A stretch of 64,000 bases of DNA from Marispirochaeta sp. (GCF_963668165.1 NZ_OY764213.1:203977-267976), one strand, 5' to 3'. Shown: positions 1-8,248, numbered from the stretch's first letter. Notes: a model not told the origin generated them from the sequence alone. Made by a program: numbers and translations.

Positions 1-1680
1 GAATCGATCTGTACAGCCCGAGGACCCCGGCTGGGGCGGCTGAAAGGTGGTGTATAATGGCGGAGCGTCCGGCGAATACGGGCGGAAAGGTCGGCCGAAA
101 CTCCGGACACGGGGGCTTGGCCGCTTGAATGTGTATCGAAAAACGAGTCGGCCTGGAAAAAACTCCCGAGAATAGCAAGCAGATTTTTGATCTTTACCGG
201 TTTTTCAAGAATACCATCCATGCCGGCCTCCAGGATCTCCGTCCTGCGGGTTTCAGAGGCATAGCATAGGCGGTAACCGCAATGATCGGAATATCTCCCG
301 CGCCGTCTGTACGGGAGCGGATTCTGCGGCCGGTATCGAGTCCGCCCATTCCCGGCATTCGGCAGTCCAGGAACAGAACATCGAAAACCTCTGTCTCCAG
401 CAGATCCAGAGCCTCCTCCCCCGAAGAGGCAAGGGTGACAGCACAGCCGAGTTCCTTGAGCAGGGATGCCAGGATAATCCGGTTGGTCTCGTTATCGTCC
501 GCTGCAAGGGCTTTCAGGGGAAACCGCATTGTCCCGGTGTTCCCGGGTGCCTCATAGGCCCCTGTATCCAGGAGGGGTAATTCGAGGTCAAAACGAAAGG
601 TACTGCCGTGTCCAACCCTGCTCTCCAGACAAGTCTCCCCTCCCATAAGGCGCACAATCTCCCTGCTTATGGCGAGGCCCAGCCCGCTTCCGGAAGCCTT
701 ATGTAGTGTCCCGAACCGTGGGGATGGATAATCTTCAGTCCGCTAAAATACCGGAAAATTGGATAAAATTCCGACAGGACAATAGATTTGAATGTAATTC
801 CTGGATATTCAAAGGTTTATCGTAACTCTATCCCCACGGTTCTGAACACTACTGAAGCCTTAGGGGAATTTGAACCTTCGACCCGCTCAAAACGGCGGAA
901 TATCCGCTCCTGCTGGTCCGGAGGAATCCCGATTCCCGTGTCCCGGACCTGGAAACGGAGCCGTACAGAAAAATCTTCCACGGCCGATATCTTCAGGGCA
1001 AACATGATTCCTCCCTCTCCTGTATAGGTGACCGCGTTGGCCAGAAGATTGTCAAAAACCTGCTTAAGCCGCAGGGAATCAACTGCAGCGGATTTGGGAA
1101 GATCGGGATCGGAGGTAAAGTCCAGGGTCAGCCCTTTGAGCTGACAGCGGGGACGTATGGCATCGACAGACCTGAAAGCAAGGGCGGCAATATCCGTCTT
1201 TCCGGGGCCAGGGAGATCCTTCCCTGCTCAAGGCGGGAGACATCGAGAAGATCGTTTACCATGGCCAGGAGGTCCTGGGCGGAGTTTTTCAGGATACCCA
1301 GATAGCGCTCCTTTTCCGACTCCCCCCCCGCTTTCGAGCAGCCGGACAGCCCCCAGAATGCCGTTTAGGGGGGTGCGTACCTCGTGGGACATGGTATCGA
1401 TAAACTCGTCCCTGATTTTATTAGCGTGCTCCAGGCGCTGCTGTTTCTTGCTGTTCTCCCGGGACAGTTCCTGCAGGTCTCCCCGCATGGCATTTACCGC
1501 TCCAAAAAGCTCCGCCAGGGGATACTGTTCATCGATTCGGGGAATATGAACGCCGTAGTTTCTGTTCCAGACAATCTCGCCCATCAGGTTAAGAAGTTCA
1601 TCCAGACGCCCCGAGCTCCCGGGAACCCAGGGATTGCGGATTCCCAGGCTGTCGATGATGCAAGCAGAAGCGTTGACCAT
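1..1680 (-). pseudogene. Hybrid histidine kinase/response regulator, decayed
   Basis: Reading right to left, the remains show a HisKA box (SHEVRTPLNGILG, near 1390), HATPase motifs (DTGIGIP near 940; GSGLGLAIS near 680) and a receiver domain (LFLDCRMPGMGG near 350), so it was a membrane or cytosolic hybrid sensor kinase. It is broken several times. A run of eight C at 1322-1329 is one base too long for the frame; about 1204-1207 one base is missing, which restores it; near 259 another base is missing inside the receiver. A 152-bp MITE at 702-853 splits the HATPase domain between the N and G2 boxes. The N-terminal sensor half is absent: similarity ends near 1680, where an unrelated Ig-like fragment begins. 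The C-terminus runs off the left edge. Repairing the three indels by eye gives continuous kinase sequence, so these are real lesions or, for the homopolymer, possibly a sequencing error. Confidence 0.9.
702..853. mobile_element. 152-bp MITE, copy 1, with 9-bp target duplication
   Basis: Non-coding element with imperfect terminal inverted repeats (about 21 of 24 bases pair) sharing the core AGTGT...GAACCGTGGGGAT. It is flanked by the direct repeat gaagcctta at 693-701 and 854-862. The same 152 bases recur at 13759-13910 without a difference that I can see. The terminal repeats match those of the transposase-bearing element at 8249-9489, which probably supplies the transposase. Its own interior has no transposase homology. 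It interrupts the HATPase domain of the decayed hybrid kinase; removing it and one target copy rejoins SPKAS to GSGLGLA. Confidence 0.93.
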
Positions 1681-1945
1681 CGGCTTTAACGGCGAAGATC
1701 ACACTGACTCGGTTACAGAAGATCTTATCTTAACAGATACCGGTAAGTGGAATACAAGCGTCAGCTGGCAGTCCAACAAGGACGCTTGTATTTATGACAG
1801 TGATTATACAACTCCCGGTCATGTCGTACGGCCTACCTATTCTGAAGGGGATCATGCCGTAATCCTGACTGCTGCAATTGATTGTCCTGGAGCCGGTTAT
1901 ACTCAAGAGAAGACTTTTACAGTCACCGTTCAAGCCGAAGGTTAG
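1655..1945 (+). pseudogene. Fragment of bacterial Ig-like (aBig-type) repeat protein
   Basis: About 95 codons ending in TAG at 1943-1945. The translation has the pattern of 'atrophied' bacterial Ig-like domains found in large surface proteins: LTIGFNGEDHTDSVTEDL, then VSWQSNKDA, VVRPTYSEGDHAVILTAAI and a final KTFTVTVQAEG. Only the last domain remains; there is no signal peptide or start of its own. It abuts, and overlaps by a few bases, the truncated kinase on the other strand, so the junction near 1655-1680 is a rearrangement scar. It is probably not expressed as a functional protein. Confidence 0.75.
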
Positions 1946-2009
1946 TATGAGCGGTATATTCCGAATGAAACTTCGAAACACTTTGAACATTACCAAATAT
2001 TTCTGAACT

Positions 2010-2660
2010 TTGGAGGCTTCTATATATAAAACAGGGATCCTGCTGCTGACACTGGTCCTCATGGCACTGCCACTGACCGGGCAAACCACCGGAGAGGTGC
2101 TGGACCAGCAGATAGAGACCATCGGCGCGTCCAGGGGGGCAGACTCGGAAGAAATCGCCGCCCGGGAGGCGGCGGAGATGTACTGGTCCTATGCCGCAGA
2201 GTACCTGCTGCAGGATGAAGGCATCTTTATACTCTCCTCCGCCACTGCTCCGATTTACGGTAAATTCGACAGAATCCGCTTCTTTTTTGTAGAGAAGGAC
2301 CAGCTGCCTGCCCTGTCGTATCTGGAAGACGCGGAGTTTGAGGAGCTTCTTCCCCTGGTCGCCGCCAACGCAAGCGAACCGGAAGACCTGAACGCGGCGG
2401 ACGAGGGCATGGAGGATATGTACCTGTTTGTTTTCGATATGACCCGCAGTGAACCGTCAATTGACCTTGGGCTCTATTCCGACGGAACCCTCGCCGATAT
2501 CGCCCTGGCGTACAGCACAAGTGTCAACCGGAATGGGTGGCGCTTTATCATGGCCGAGGGATCTTTCCGCTTCGGCTCAAAGGCTGCGTATAAGCTCTAT
2601 ACTGCGGAATCACGGAACGCGGTCCCCAGGGTCCTGTCGGTGTTGTCGGTCAAGAACTGA
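2010..2660 (+). CDS. Secreted protein of unknown function
   Basis: About 212-216 residues with an N-terminal signal peptide (hydrophobic ILLLTLVLMALPLTG, then QTTGE), so likely periplasmic or outer-membrane associated. No family recognised. The body is acidic and has no further membrane segment; it ends VPRVLSVLSVKN. The start is doubtful: no ATG is in frame. The TTG at 2010 is itself inside what looks like the ribosome binding site (TGGAGG at 2011-2016), and the codon at normal spacing behind that site is ATA at 2022. Either an unusual start is used or an ATG has mutated. Confidence 0.6.
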   Translation: MEASIYKTGILLLTLVLMALPLTGQTTGEVLDQQIETIGASRGADSEEIAAREAAEMYWSYAAEYLLQDEGIFILSSATAPIYGKFDRIRFFFVEKDQLPALSYLEDAEFEELLPLVAANASEPEDLNAADEGMEDMYLFVFDMTRSEPSIDLGLYSDGTLADIALAYSTSVNRNGWRFIMAEGSFRFGSKAAYKLYTAESRNAVPRVLSVLSVKN

Positions 2661-2694
2661 ATTCTCGGTTTCTGCGCTTCATACAGGCGTATGA

Positions 2695-2727
2695 ATCCAT
2701 CTGCTTGCGCAAAAAAAGCGGATGGAT
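2695..2727 (+). terminator. Stem-loop between the secreted protein gene and cstA
   Basis: A 12-bp stem (ATCCATCTGCTT with AAGCGGATGGAT, one G-T pair) closes an A-rich loop. No clear U-run follows on the plus strand, so it may be a weak terminator or an RNA-stability element. Confidence 0.4.
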
Positions 2728-2799
2728 GGACAAAAATGAGAACTATACGCAAAAAAAATATTTGCGCGGTTTTAGAAACAGGCGTAGGATATAGACAGA

Positions 2800-2824
2800 T
2801 ATAATAAAAAACCTTCAAGGAGGA
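2800..2824 (+). promoter_or_regulatory. -10 box and strong ribosome binding site for cstA
   Basis: TATAAT at 2800-2805 lies just ahead of AAGGAGGAG (2816-2824), four bases before the ATG at 2828. A start site near 2812 would give a leader of about 16 bases. No convincing -35 box at 17-18 bases. Confidence 0.5.
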
Positions 2825-2827
2825 GCT

Positions 2828-4513
2828 ATGTCAACATTAATTATTCTTGTTGCCTTGGCGATTTATCTGGTCTTCTACTTCGTCTACGGAAAGAAGCTGC
2901 AGTCTAACCTGATTAAATCGCAGGATGCGGGCGACGCGCCGTCCAAACGTCTTTCGGACGGAGTGGATTACATTCCGACCAGCAAGTTTGTACTTTTTGG
3001 TCACCACTTCGCCTCGATTGCCGGAGCCGGACCCATCGTCGGACCTGCCCTTGCTGTTGCCTGGGGATGGCTGCCGGGTCTTCTGTGGATCTGGTTCGGT
3101 AATATTTTTATCGGGGCCATTCATGATTATCTGGCTCTGACCGCGTCAGTGCGCTACGACGGGCGCTCGGTACAGTTTGTTGCCCAGGACCTGATCGGCA
3201 AAAAAGCCGGTAAATCCTTCGGCTGGTTTATCCTGTTTCTCTGCATCCTGATCGTCGCAGCCTTCGGTGACATCGTTGCAGGGCAGTTTGCCAGCGACGG
3301 TGCCGTGGCCTCGACCTTCTTCCTTTTCTGTCTGGCCGCTATTATCCTCGGCATTCTGCTGTACCGGACAAAACTTCCTTTTGCTGTGAGCACAGTAATC
3401 GGTCTGGTCATGCTGGTAGCCGCCTTTATAATAGGCCGCAATGTCGGTATTCCCGCCAGCAAGGACACCTGGTTTGTGGTTATCCTGGTTTATATCTTTA
3501 TCGCCGCTGCTTTGCCGGTAAACATCCTGCTTCAGCCCCGGGATTATCTGAATAGCTTCCTGCTCTATTTCGGACTCCTTGCCGGAGGACTGGCAGCGGT
3601 AATCGCTGTTAAAAATTTCGATTCAGTTCCCCTCTTTACCGAATTCAGCGCAAAGGTTATCGGCGGTAAGCCCTCTCCCTTCTGGCCGACAGTTCCGCTG
3701 GTAATCGCCTGCGGCGCACTGTCAGGCTTCCATGCCCTGGTCGCCTCGGGTACGAGCAGTAAGCAGCTCAGGGAAGAAAAGGACAGCCTCTTTGTCGGTT
3801 ACGGCGCCATGCTGACTGAAGGCTTCCTTTCCACAATCGTTGTAATCTCCATTGCCGCCTTCGGTATCCAGGCCCTGGGAGCCGGAAACGTTCTGACTAC
3901 AGGCGCGCTTCCCCGCTTTACCACGAGCTACGGTGCAATGGTTGCCAGTGCAATGCCGATCTTTACCGCAGATTTCATGAAGCTTTTTGCCTCTATCTGG
4001 GTAAGTTCCTTCGCCCTGACCACCCTGGATACAACCAACCGTCTGGGACGCTATATCATCGGCGAGCTTGCCCTGCCCTTCAAGGGAAAGAACCCCGGTG
4101 CCTACAACCTGTTCCAGAATAAATGGTTCGGATCAATGGTGGTTGCAGTTCTTGGTATAGGACTCGCCTGGACAGGTAACTACACCGTTCTGTGGCCTGC
4201 CTTCTCCGGCGCCAACCAGCTGATCGCATCGGTTGTTATGCTTACCGTTGCCATGTGGGTTCATAAACAGCTGAGCGTAAAATACACCAACATTGTTTTG
4301 ATTCCTGCCATTCTGCTGTGGGTTACCGTAACAGCGGGACTTATCTGGTACGAGTTTGTAATTATTCCCAGCCACTTTGCCGCAGGCGCTACTGCAAAGA
4401 GCATGATTACCGGTACCGCGGTTGGTCTTATTACCCTGATCATGCTGATTATGAATGTCGCCATGATCGTTTCGTTCTTCAAGAATTTCAACGAGAAATC
4501 CGGCGGCGCCTGA
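2828..4513 (+). CDS. cstA: CstA family transporter (pyruvate/peptide)
   Basis: 561-residue polytopic inner-membrane protein with the CstA signature FGHHFASIAGAGPIVGPA around residue 57 and many hydrophobic segments to the C-terminus. CstA proteins import pyruvate, and some have been linked to peptide uptake, under carbon limitation. This is the short form seen in clostridia and spirochaetes; the E. coli protein is near 700 residues. Start is fixed by the strong AAGGAGGAG. No YbdD-like small partner follows; instead, after an 87-base gap with a hairpin, comes the coupled ArsA-type module, which may or may not share its transcript. Confidence 0.93.
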   Translation: MSTLIILVALAIYLVFYFVYGKKLQSNLIKSQDAGDAPSKRLSDGVDYIPTSKFVLFGHHFASIAGAGPIVGPALAVAWGWLPGLLWIWFGNIFIGAIHDYLALTASVRYDGRSVQFVAQDLIGKKAGKSFGWFILFLCILIVAAFGDIVAGQFASDGAVASTFFLFCLAAIILGILLYRTKLPFAVSTVIGLVMLVAAFIIGRNVGIPASKDTWFVVILVYIFIAAALPVNILLQPRDYLNSFLLYFGLLAGGLAAVIAVKNFDSVPLFTEFSAKVIGGKPSPFWPTVPLVIACGALSGFHALVASGTSSKQLREEKDSLFVGYGAMLTEGFLSTIVVISIAAFGIQALGAGNVLTTGALPRFTTSYGAMVASAMPIFTADFMKLFASIWVSSFALTTLDTTNRLGRYIIGELALPFKGKNPGAYNLFQNKWFGSMVVAVLGIGLAWTGNYTVLWPAFSGANQLIASVVMLTVAMWVHKQLSVKYTNIVLIPAILLWVTVTAGLIWYEFVIIPSHFAAGATAKSMITGTAVGLITLIMLIMNVAMIVSFFKNFNEKSGGA

Positions 4514-4538
4514 GCCGATTAACGGACAGTCTTTATAT

Positions 4539-4582
4539 TACGGCCTGTGTGTCCCCGTTTACCTGAGGGACCACGGGCCGTA
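4539..4582 (+). other. Intercistronic stem-loop after cstA
   Basis: TACGGCC (4539-4545) pairs with GGCCGTA (4576-4582), with partial inner pairing (GTG..TCC with GGGACCAC). No U-run. It may adjust expression of the downstream module relative to cstA. Confidence 0.45.
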
Positions 4583-4600
4583 CCAGTAAAAAGGAGTACC

Positions 4601-4891
4601 GTGAACACCATGCTGCACAGTCTCACCAAAGGGCTCAAGGTATTCTGGGAAACGGCCGTTCAGGTCCATCGGAACAAGGCCACCGGAATACTTGAGTTCG
4701 AGCTCAAAGAGATGGAAAACATCTTTGTTCTGCTGCTCTTCGGCAGCTTTGTAGGACTTCCGTCGCCCCCTTCGGCAATGGCTTTTGAACTAATGCCCTA
4801 TATGGAAGATGAGATAAAACTGATGATCTCCCGGGCGGACCTCGCTCAGGACCCTCTGGGCAGCCTTCTCGGTATGCTGGAGATAGATTAA
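4601..4891 (+). CDS. Small protein of unknown function, first gene of the ArsA-type module
   Basis: 96 residues from a GTG start at 4601, four bases behind AAGGAG; an ATG at 4610 is possible but lies 13 bases from that site. One hydrophobic stretch (IFVLLLFGSFVGLPSPPSAM, about residues 43-62) suggests a membrane association. The end reads PYMEDEIKLMISRADLAQDPLGSLLGMLEID. I recognise no domain. The stop TAA shares a base with the ATG of the next gene (TAATG), so translation is probably coupled to the ATPase; this argues for a shared role. Confidence 0.7.
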   Translation: MNTMLHSLTKGLKVFWETAVQVHRNKATGILEFELKEMENIFVLLLFGSFVGLPSPPSAMAFELMPYMEDEIKLMISRADLAQDPLGSLLGMLEID

Positions 4892-5820
4892 TGCGCAGGA
4901 TGTTGTTTTTTCTGGGAAAAGGCGGGGTAGGAAAATCCACCATATCATCAACGGTGTCTTATCAGCTAAGCCGTCAGGGAAGCAAGGTCCTGCTGATCAG
5001 CCTGGATCCGGCACATAATCTCGGTGATATCTTTAATACTATTCTGGCCGATAACAAACGCAACGTAGCCCCGGGACTGGACGCGATGGAGATAGATCTG
5101 CAGAGCTGGATCCAGCGCTACCTGAAAAAGAGCAGAGACGAGATAATCTCCAACTACAACTACAATCTGACCATCAATCTCGACTCATACATGAATATCC
5201 TGAAATATTCACCAGGAACCCAGGAGTACGCTACCCTCTGGGCCATAGAACATATATACGAAACCTGGAAAGATGAATATGAATTTCTGGTCTTCGATAC
5301 CCCTCCTACCGCCCTGACCATGCAGTTTCTGGCCATGCCGTCGATAACCCGTCTGTGGGTCAAGGAGCTTTCGGCTATGCGGGCAAAGATCCTGAGCAAA
5401 CGGCAGACTGTGACCCGCCTGAATCCCGACGCCTCTGTTTTAAAAGGGGCCACAAAGGAAGAAAACGACAAAGTCTCCCTGCAGCTGGGTTTGATGTCGT
5501 GCCGGCTTGAAAAGTTGTTTATTCTGTTTACCCAAAGAAGCTATATGTCCCTGGTAATCAACGATGACCGCCTGAGTCTGGAAGAGTCGAAGAGAATACG
5601 GCAGGAACTGCAGAAACTCCAGATCACCTTAAACAGCGTATGCCTTAATAAGCTCTCTTCTGTCGATGATTCCCACCCGGAAATAGAGAAGCAGTTTGCG
5701 GGATTTCCGATCAACAAGATCGCCGCGGTGAATGGAGGAATTCACTGCACCGAAGACCTCCAGTCTATCTCCATAGAAAAATTGCTTTCCCATATCAATC
5801 AGCAGGAGACACCAGCATGA
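4891..5820 (+). CDS. ArsA/Get3-family anion-transporting-type ATPase
   Basis: 309 residues, single nucleotide-binding domain. The deviant P-loop GKGGVGKST is at residues 9-17, followed by SLDPAHNLGDIF (the ArsA/Get3 A-loop region) and the switch FDTPPTALTMQF near residue 145. Get3 relatives move tail-anchored membrane proteins; ArsA powers arsenite efflux. No arsB or arsenic regulator is nearby and I see no arsenite-binding cysteine cluster, so an arsenic role is unlikely. Its start overlaps the previous stop (TAATG) and its stop overlaps the next ATG (ATGA). Confidence 0.85.
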   Translation: MRRMLFFLGKGGVGKSTISSTVSYQLSRQGSKVLLISLDPAHNLGDIFNTILADNKRNVAPGLDAMEIDLQSWIQRYLKKSRDEIISNYNYNLTINLDSYMNILKYSPGTQEYATLWAIEHIYETWKDEYEFLVFDTPPTALTMQFLAMPSITRLWVKELSAMRAKILSKRQTVTRLNPDASVLKGATKEENDKVSLQLGLMSCRLEKLFILFTQRSYMSLVINDDRLSLEESKRIRQELQKLQITLNSVCLNKLSSVDDSHPEIEKQFAGFPINKIAAVNGGIHCTEDLQSISIEKLLSHINQQETPA

Positions 5821-6449
5821 ATCCTTTTATTTATCTTCTTATAGCTCTGGCAATTGCAACAACCCTGGGATACTTCAAGGGAAGAAAGAAAAACCGCCGA
5901 ATAGGCGGCATGATCGGAGAAGCTGCGGAAAAGATACTCACTCCTGAAAAGAAGGAGTATGTAAATATCGGCGGCACGTTGGGTCACAACTTTACCTATA
6001 CGCTGGACAAACCTTTTACCGAAGCAAAAGGGACCTTTACCCTGCTGCCCCGGCATTCAGTTCTATATCTTCCTCTTTCGCTGCTGATTACACGCCACGA
6101 CCGTTTTTACCTGCACCTTTTTTCATCCAGGGAACTCCAGGGAGAAGGACATATTATCGCGAAGAAGTATTATCCAAAAATGCGGGTAGATATAAAAGGA
6201 ATCGACAAGTTAAAACGGGACACAGCTCAAACCAGGGAAGGTGAGTTTATTCTGTTGTGGGACAACCCGCATCTGGAAGCCAAAATGCGGACGTTACTGG
6301 AGGACACAGAGGGTATCGATACCCTGCTGCACTTCTGCTGTTACCGGGACAACCGGGTTTTCTTTATCCACAGCATTCCAAAAGAACCTCAGCTTGAGCA
6401 GCTTCTAAAAGGAATCTACCAGAAACTGCCGGAGTTTATAAAAAAATGA
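5817..6449 (+). CDS. Membrane-anchored protein of unknown function in ArsA-type module
   Basis: 210 residues with one N-terminal membrane helix (FIYLLIALAIATTLGYF) followed by a basic GRKKNRR stretch, so the rest should be cytoplasmic. The soluble part is rich in beta-like hydrophobic patterns (LLPRHSVLYLPLSLLITRHDRFYLHLF) and ends in a basic helix. No family recognised. It starts within the ATPase stop (ATGA) and ends within the next start (ATGA), so the three proteins are made together. An anchor or receptor for the ATPase is a reasonable guess. Confidence 0.7.
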   Translation: MNPFIYLLIALAIATTLGYFKGRKKNRRIGGMIGEAAEKILTPEKKEYVNIGGTLGHNFTYTLDKPFTEAKGTFTLLPRHSVLYLPLSLLITRHDRFYLHLFSSRELQGEGHIIAKKYYPKMRVDIKGIDKLKRDTAQTREGEFILLWDNPHLEAKMRTLLEDTEGIDTLLHFCCYRDNRVFFIHSIPKEPQLEQLLKGIYQKLPEFIKK

Positions 6450-6733
6450 GTGGCACAATGCCGCTGCCGATACAGCAAAAGATCGACTCTGTTCTTCAGA
6501 GGGTAAAGGAGCCGGAAACCCGGCGCAGTATCGCGGAGCTCAACCTTGTGCGCCTGGTACGTTACAGCGAGAACGAAAAGCGCCTTATCGTCTTCATGGC
6601 TATCGCCGAACCCCGATCCACCTGCATGGTCTGTTCAGTAGTAAACGAACATCTGCGCTCATCCATTGAACGCAATCTCTCTGAAGAACTCGAACAGGAG
6701 TTTCCGGACATCAGCATCGAGATTTCTGATTAG
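6446..6733 (+). CDS. MIP18/DUF59-like (Fe-S assembly type) small protein
   Basis: 95 residues resembling the MIP18/DUF59 domain, which occurs in SufT, PaaD and at the N-terminus of Mrp/ApbC Fe-S carrier ATPases: VLQRVKEPETRRSIAELNLV near the start, a beta strand KRLIVFMAIAEP, then STCMVCSVVNEHLRSSIERN with two cysteines at the helix start. The fit is by pattern only. Mrp proteins join this domain to a P-loop ATPase in one chain; here a related domain and an ArsA-type ATPase are encoded in one coupled operon. An IS110-type element follows directly, so any downstream operon gene has been cut off or displaced. Confidence 0.6.
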   Translation: MSGTMPLPIQQKIDSVLQRVKEPETRRSIAELNLVRLVRYSENEKRLIVFMAIAEPRSTCMVCSVVNEHLRSSIERNLSEELEQEFPDISIEISD

Positions 6734-6841
6734 TTAGACAATATGAAGTGACCCCCAGTTTGCAAATCGTGGATTCACCGGGCATACTGGGAATAACAAA
6801 ATCAACGTATGCGGCTACCGCATGCAAATGGAGGTCACTGG

Positions 6842-7957
6842 ATGAATACTGTAACGCACATTGGAATCGATGTCCACAAAGATACTTACTCGCTGTGTTC
6901 ATTCAACTTTTCAGCCCAGAAGAGTTTCGGGCAAACCAGAATCGCCAGCAAGAGCTCTCTGGTGATCAAATATGTACGAAAACTACAAAAGGAACATCCT
7001 GAGTGTACAGTACTCTGCGGTTATGAAGCAGGTCCAACCGGATACGGACTCTACCGGGATTTGGCGAAAGCAGATATCCCCTGTGTGATTATGGCCCCGA
7101 CTACGTTGCCGAAAGCACCAGGCAATCACATAAAAACAGACAGGATAGATGCTGAAGAACTGGCCAGACACCTGGCGTGGGGGACCTACAGTGCCGTGCA
7201 TATACCGACGCCACAAGATGAAGCGGTAAAAAATTATACACGGCTGAGAAATACCCGGAAAAAGGCTCTAGGACGAGCAAAACAGAACCTGTTGTCCTTT
7301 CTACTGCGTCATGGACGATGTTTCACCGAGGGAAAAAATTCTTGGACAATTGCCCACTATACATGGCTGAAGGGGCAACTGTTTCATGATGAGGTCGACC
7401 AGGAAACGTTTACTGAATATCTGCAGGAAGTACACGACCAACAGGAAAAGGTAGACCGCTATAATCAGCGGATCGAAGAGTTGGCCGCCTTGGATGCCTA
7501 CCGAGACCGGGTATCGAGACTTCGCTGTTTCAGGGGAATAGAGACGCATACGGCATTATCGTTTATTTCAGAGATTGGGGACTTCTCCCGGTTTGCAAAC
7601 CCACAGCAGTTCTCCTCGTTTCTGGGCCTGGTTCCCAAGGAGAACTCCAGTGGTCAGAGAGAACGGCGAGGGAGTATCACAAAGGCCGGGAATGAACGTT
7701 TACGGCTCCTGCTTATCGAAGGAGCCAAATCAACCCTGCGAAGCAATATCTATGGAAAGAAATCAAAGCGTCTCCTGGCGAGACAGAAAGGAAATGATCC
7801 GGATGTCATTGCGTATGCTGACAGGGCTAACAGGAGATTGCACAGAGTGTACAATAATCTTGTTGCTCGCGGTGTGCATCACAACAAGGCGACCGTCGCT
7901 GTTGCCAGAGAGTTATCCTGCTTCATCTGGGGGATGATGAACAATAGAATCAACTAA
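6842..7957 (+). CDS. IS110-family transposase (DEDD, serine-containing C-terminal domain)
   Basis: 371 residues. The N-terminal RuvC-like domain has HIGIDVHKDTY (first Asp of DEDD near residue 9), YEAGPTGYGLYR with the Glu, and KTDRIDAEELARHL with the later Asp pair. The C-terminal Tnp_2 (IS116/IS110/IS902) domain contains LRCFRGIETHTALSFISEIGDFSRF, then FLGLVPKENSSGQRERRGSITKAGN with the conserved Ser region. Start at 6842 is chosen because GGAGG lies seven bases upstream; a longer reading frame begins at 6809 but spans a hairpin. Full length for the family, with no internal stop, so probably active. Confidence 0.93.
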   Translation: MNTVTHIGIDVHKDTYSLCSFNFSAQKSFGQTRIASKSSLVIKYVRKLQKEHPECTVLCGYEAGPTGYGLYRDLAKADIPCVIMAPTTLPKAPGNHIKTDRIDAEELARHLAWGTYSAVHIPTPQDEAVKNYTRLRNTRKKALGRAKQNLLSFLLRHGRCFTEGKNSWTIAHYTWLKGQLFHDEVDQETFTEYLQEVHDQQEKVDRYNQRIEELAALDAYRDRVSRLRCFRGIETHTALSFISEIGDFSRFANPQQFSSFLGLVPKENSSGQRERRGSITKAGNERLRLLLIEGAKSTLRSNIYGKKSKRLLARQKGNDPDVIAYADRANRRLHRVYNNLVARGVHHNKATVAVARELSCFIWGMMNNRIN

Positions 7958-7994
7958 CCAATACTGTTTCGATAAGAGGGGTTTTAGATGAGAG

Positions 7995-8177
7995 GGATTG
8001 ATAGACAGGATAATCGGGCAACGATCCAGCTATCTTCGAGGACACTATGTTGACACCCAAGAGGTGATTCACGTTTTTAGACAGAAAGGGCTTTAGGCGG
8101 ACCATTGGCCTGCATTAACCAATATGCGTATATCAGAATGGTCAAATGCCGAAAACTGATTTCCTGTCTATCAATCC
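7995..8177. other. Foldback non-coding region with 16-bp inverted repeat
   Basis: GGATTGATAGACAGGA at 7995-8010 is perfectly repeated in inverted form at 8162-8177. Inside is a second inverted pair, GACCATT (8100-8106) with AATGGTC (8137-8143). No open frame of note. It could be the structured non-coding end of the IS110-type element (bridge-RNA region of an IS1111-like layout), or a separate 183-bp non-autonomous element. I cannot tell which; no target duplication is evident. Confidence 0.55.
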
Positions 8178-8248
8178 TTTTCTTCGTTCAATATTTTGGG
8201 AGTTTTATCGTGTAGAGAAAGAAAAAACCTTGACAAAGGTCACATCAT

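Larger units (their letters stand above)
6751..8177 (+). mobile_element. IS110-family insertion sequence, ends not defined
   Basis: IS110 elements have no classical terminal repeats and make little or no target duplication, so the ends cannot be set from one copy. Ahead of the transposase are possible bridge-RNA stems: CCCAGT (6754-6759) with ACTGGG (6786-6791), and ATGCGG-CTA-CCGCAT at 6809-6823. Behind it lies a foldback region to 8177. Family knowledge: IS110 recombinases use a bridge RNA from a non-coding end. The coordinates are my estimate. Confidence 0.55.

Noticed and set aside
4891..6733. Arsenic resistance operon
   Set aside because: No arsB/acr3, arsR or arsC and no visible metal-binding Cys set in the ATPase.
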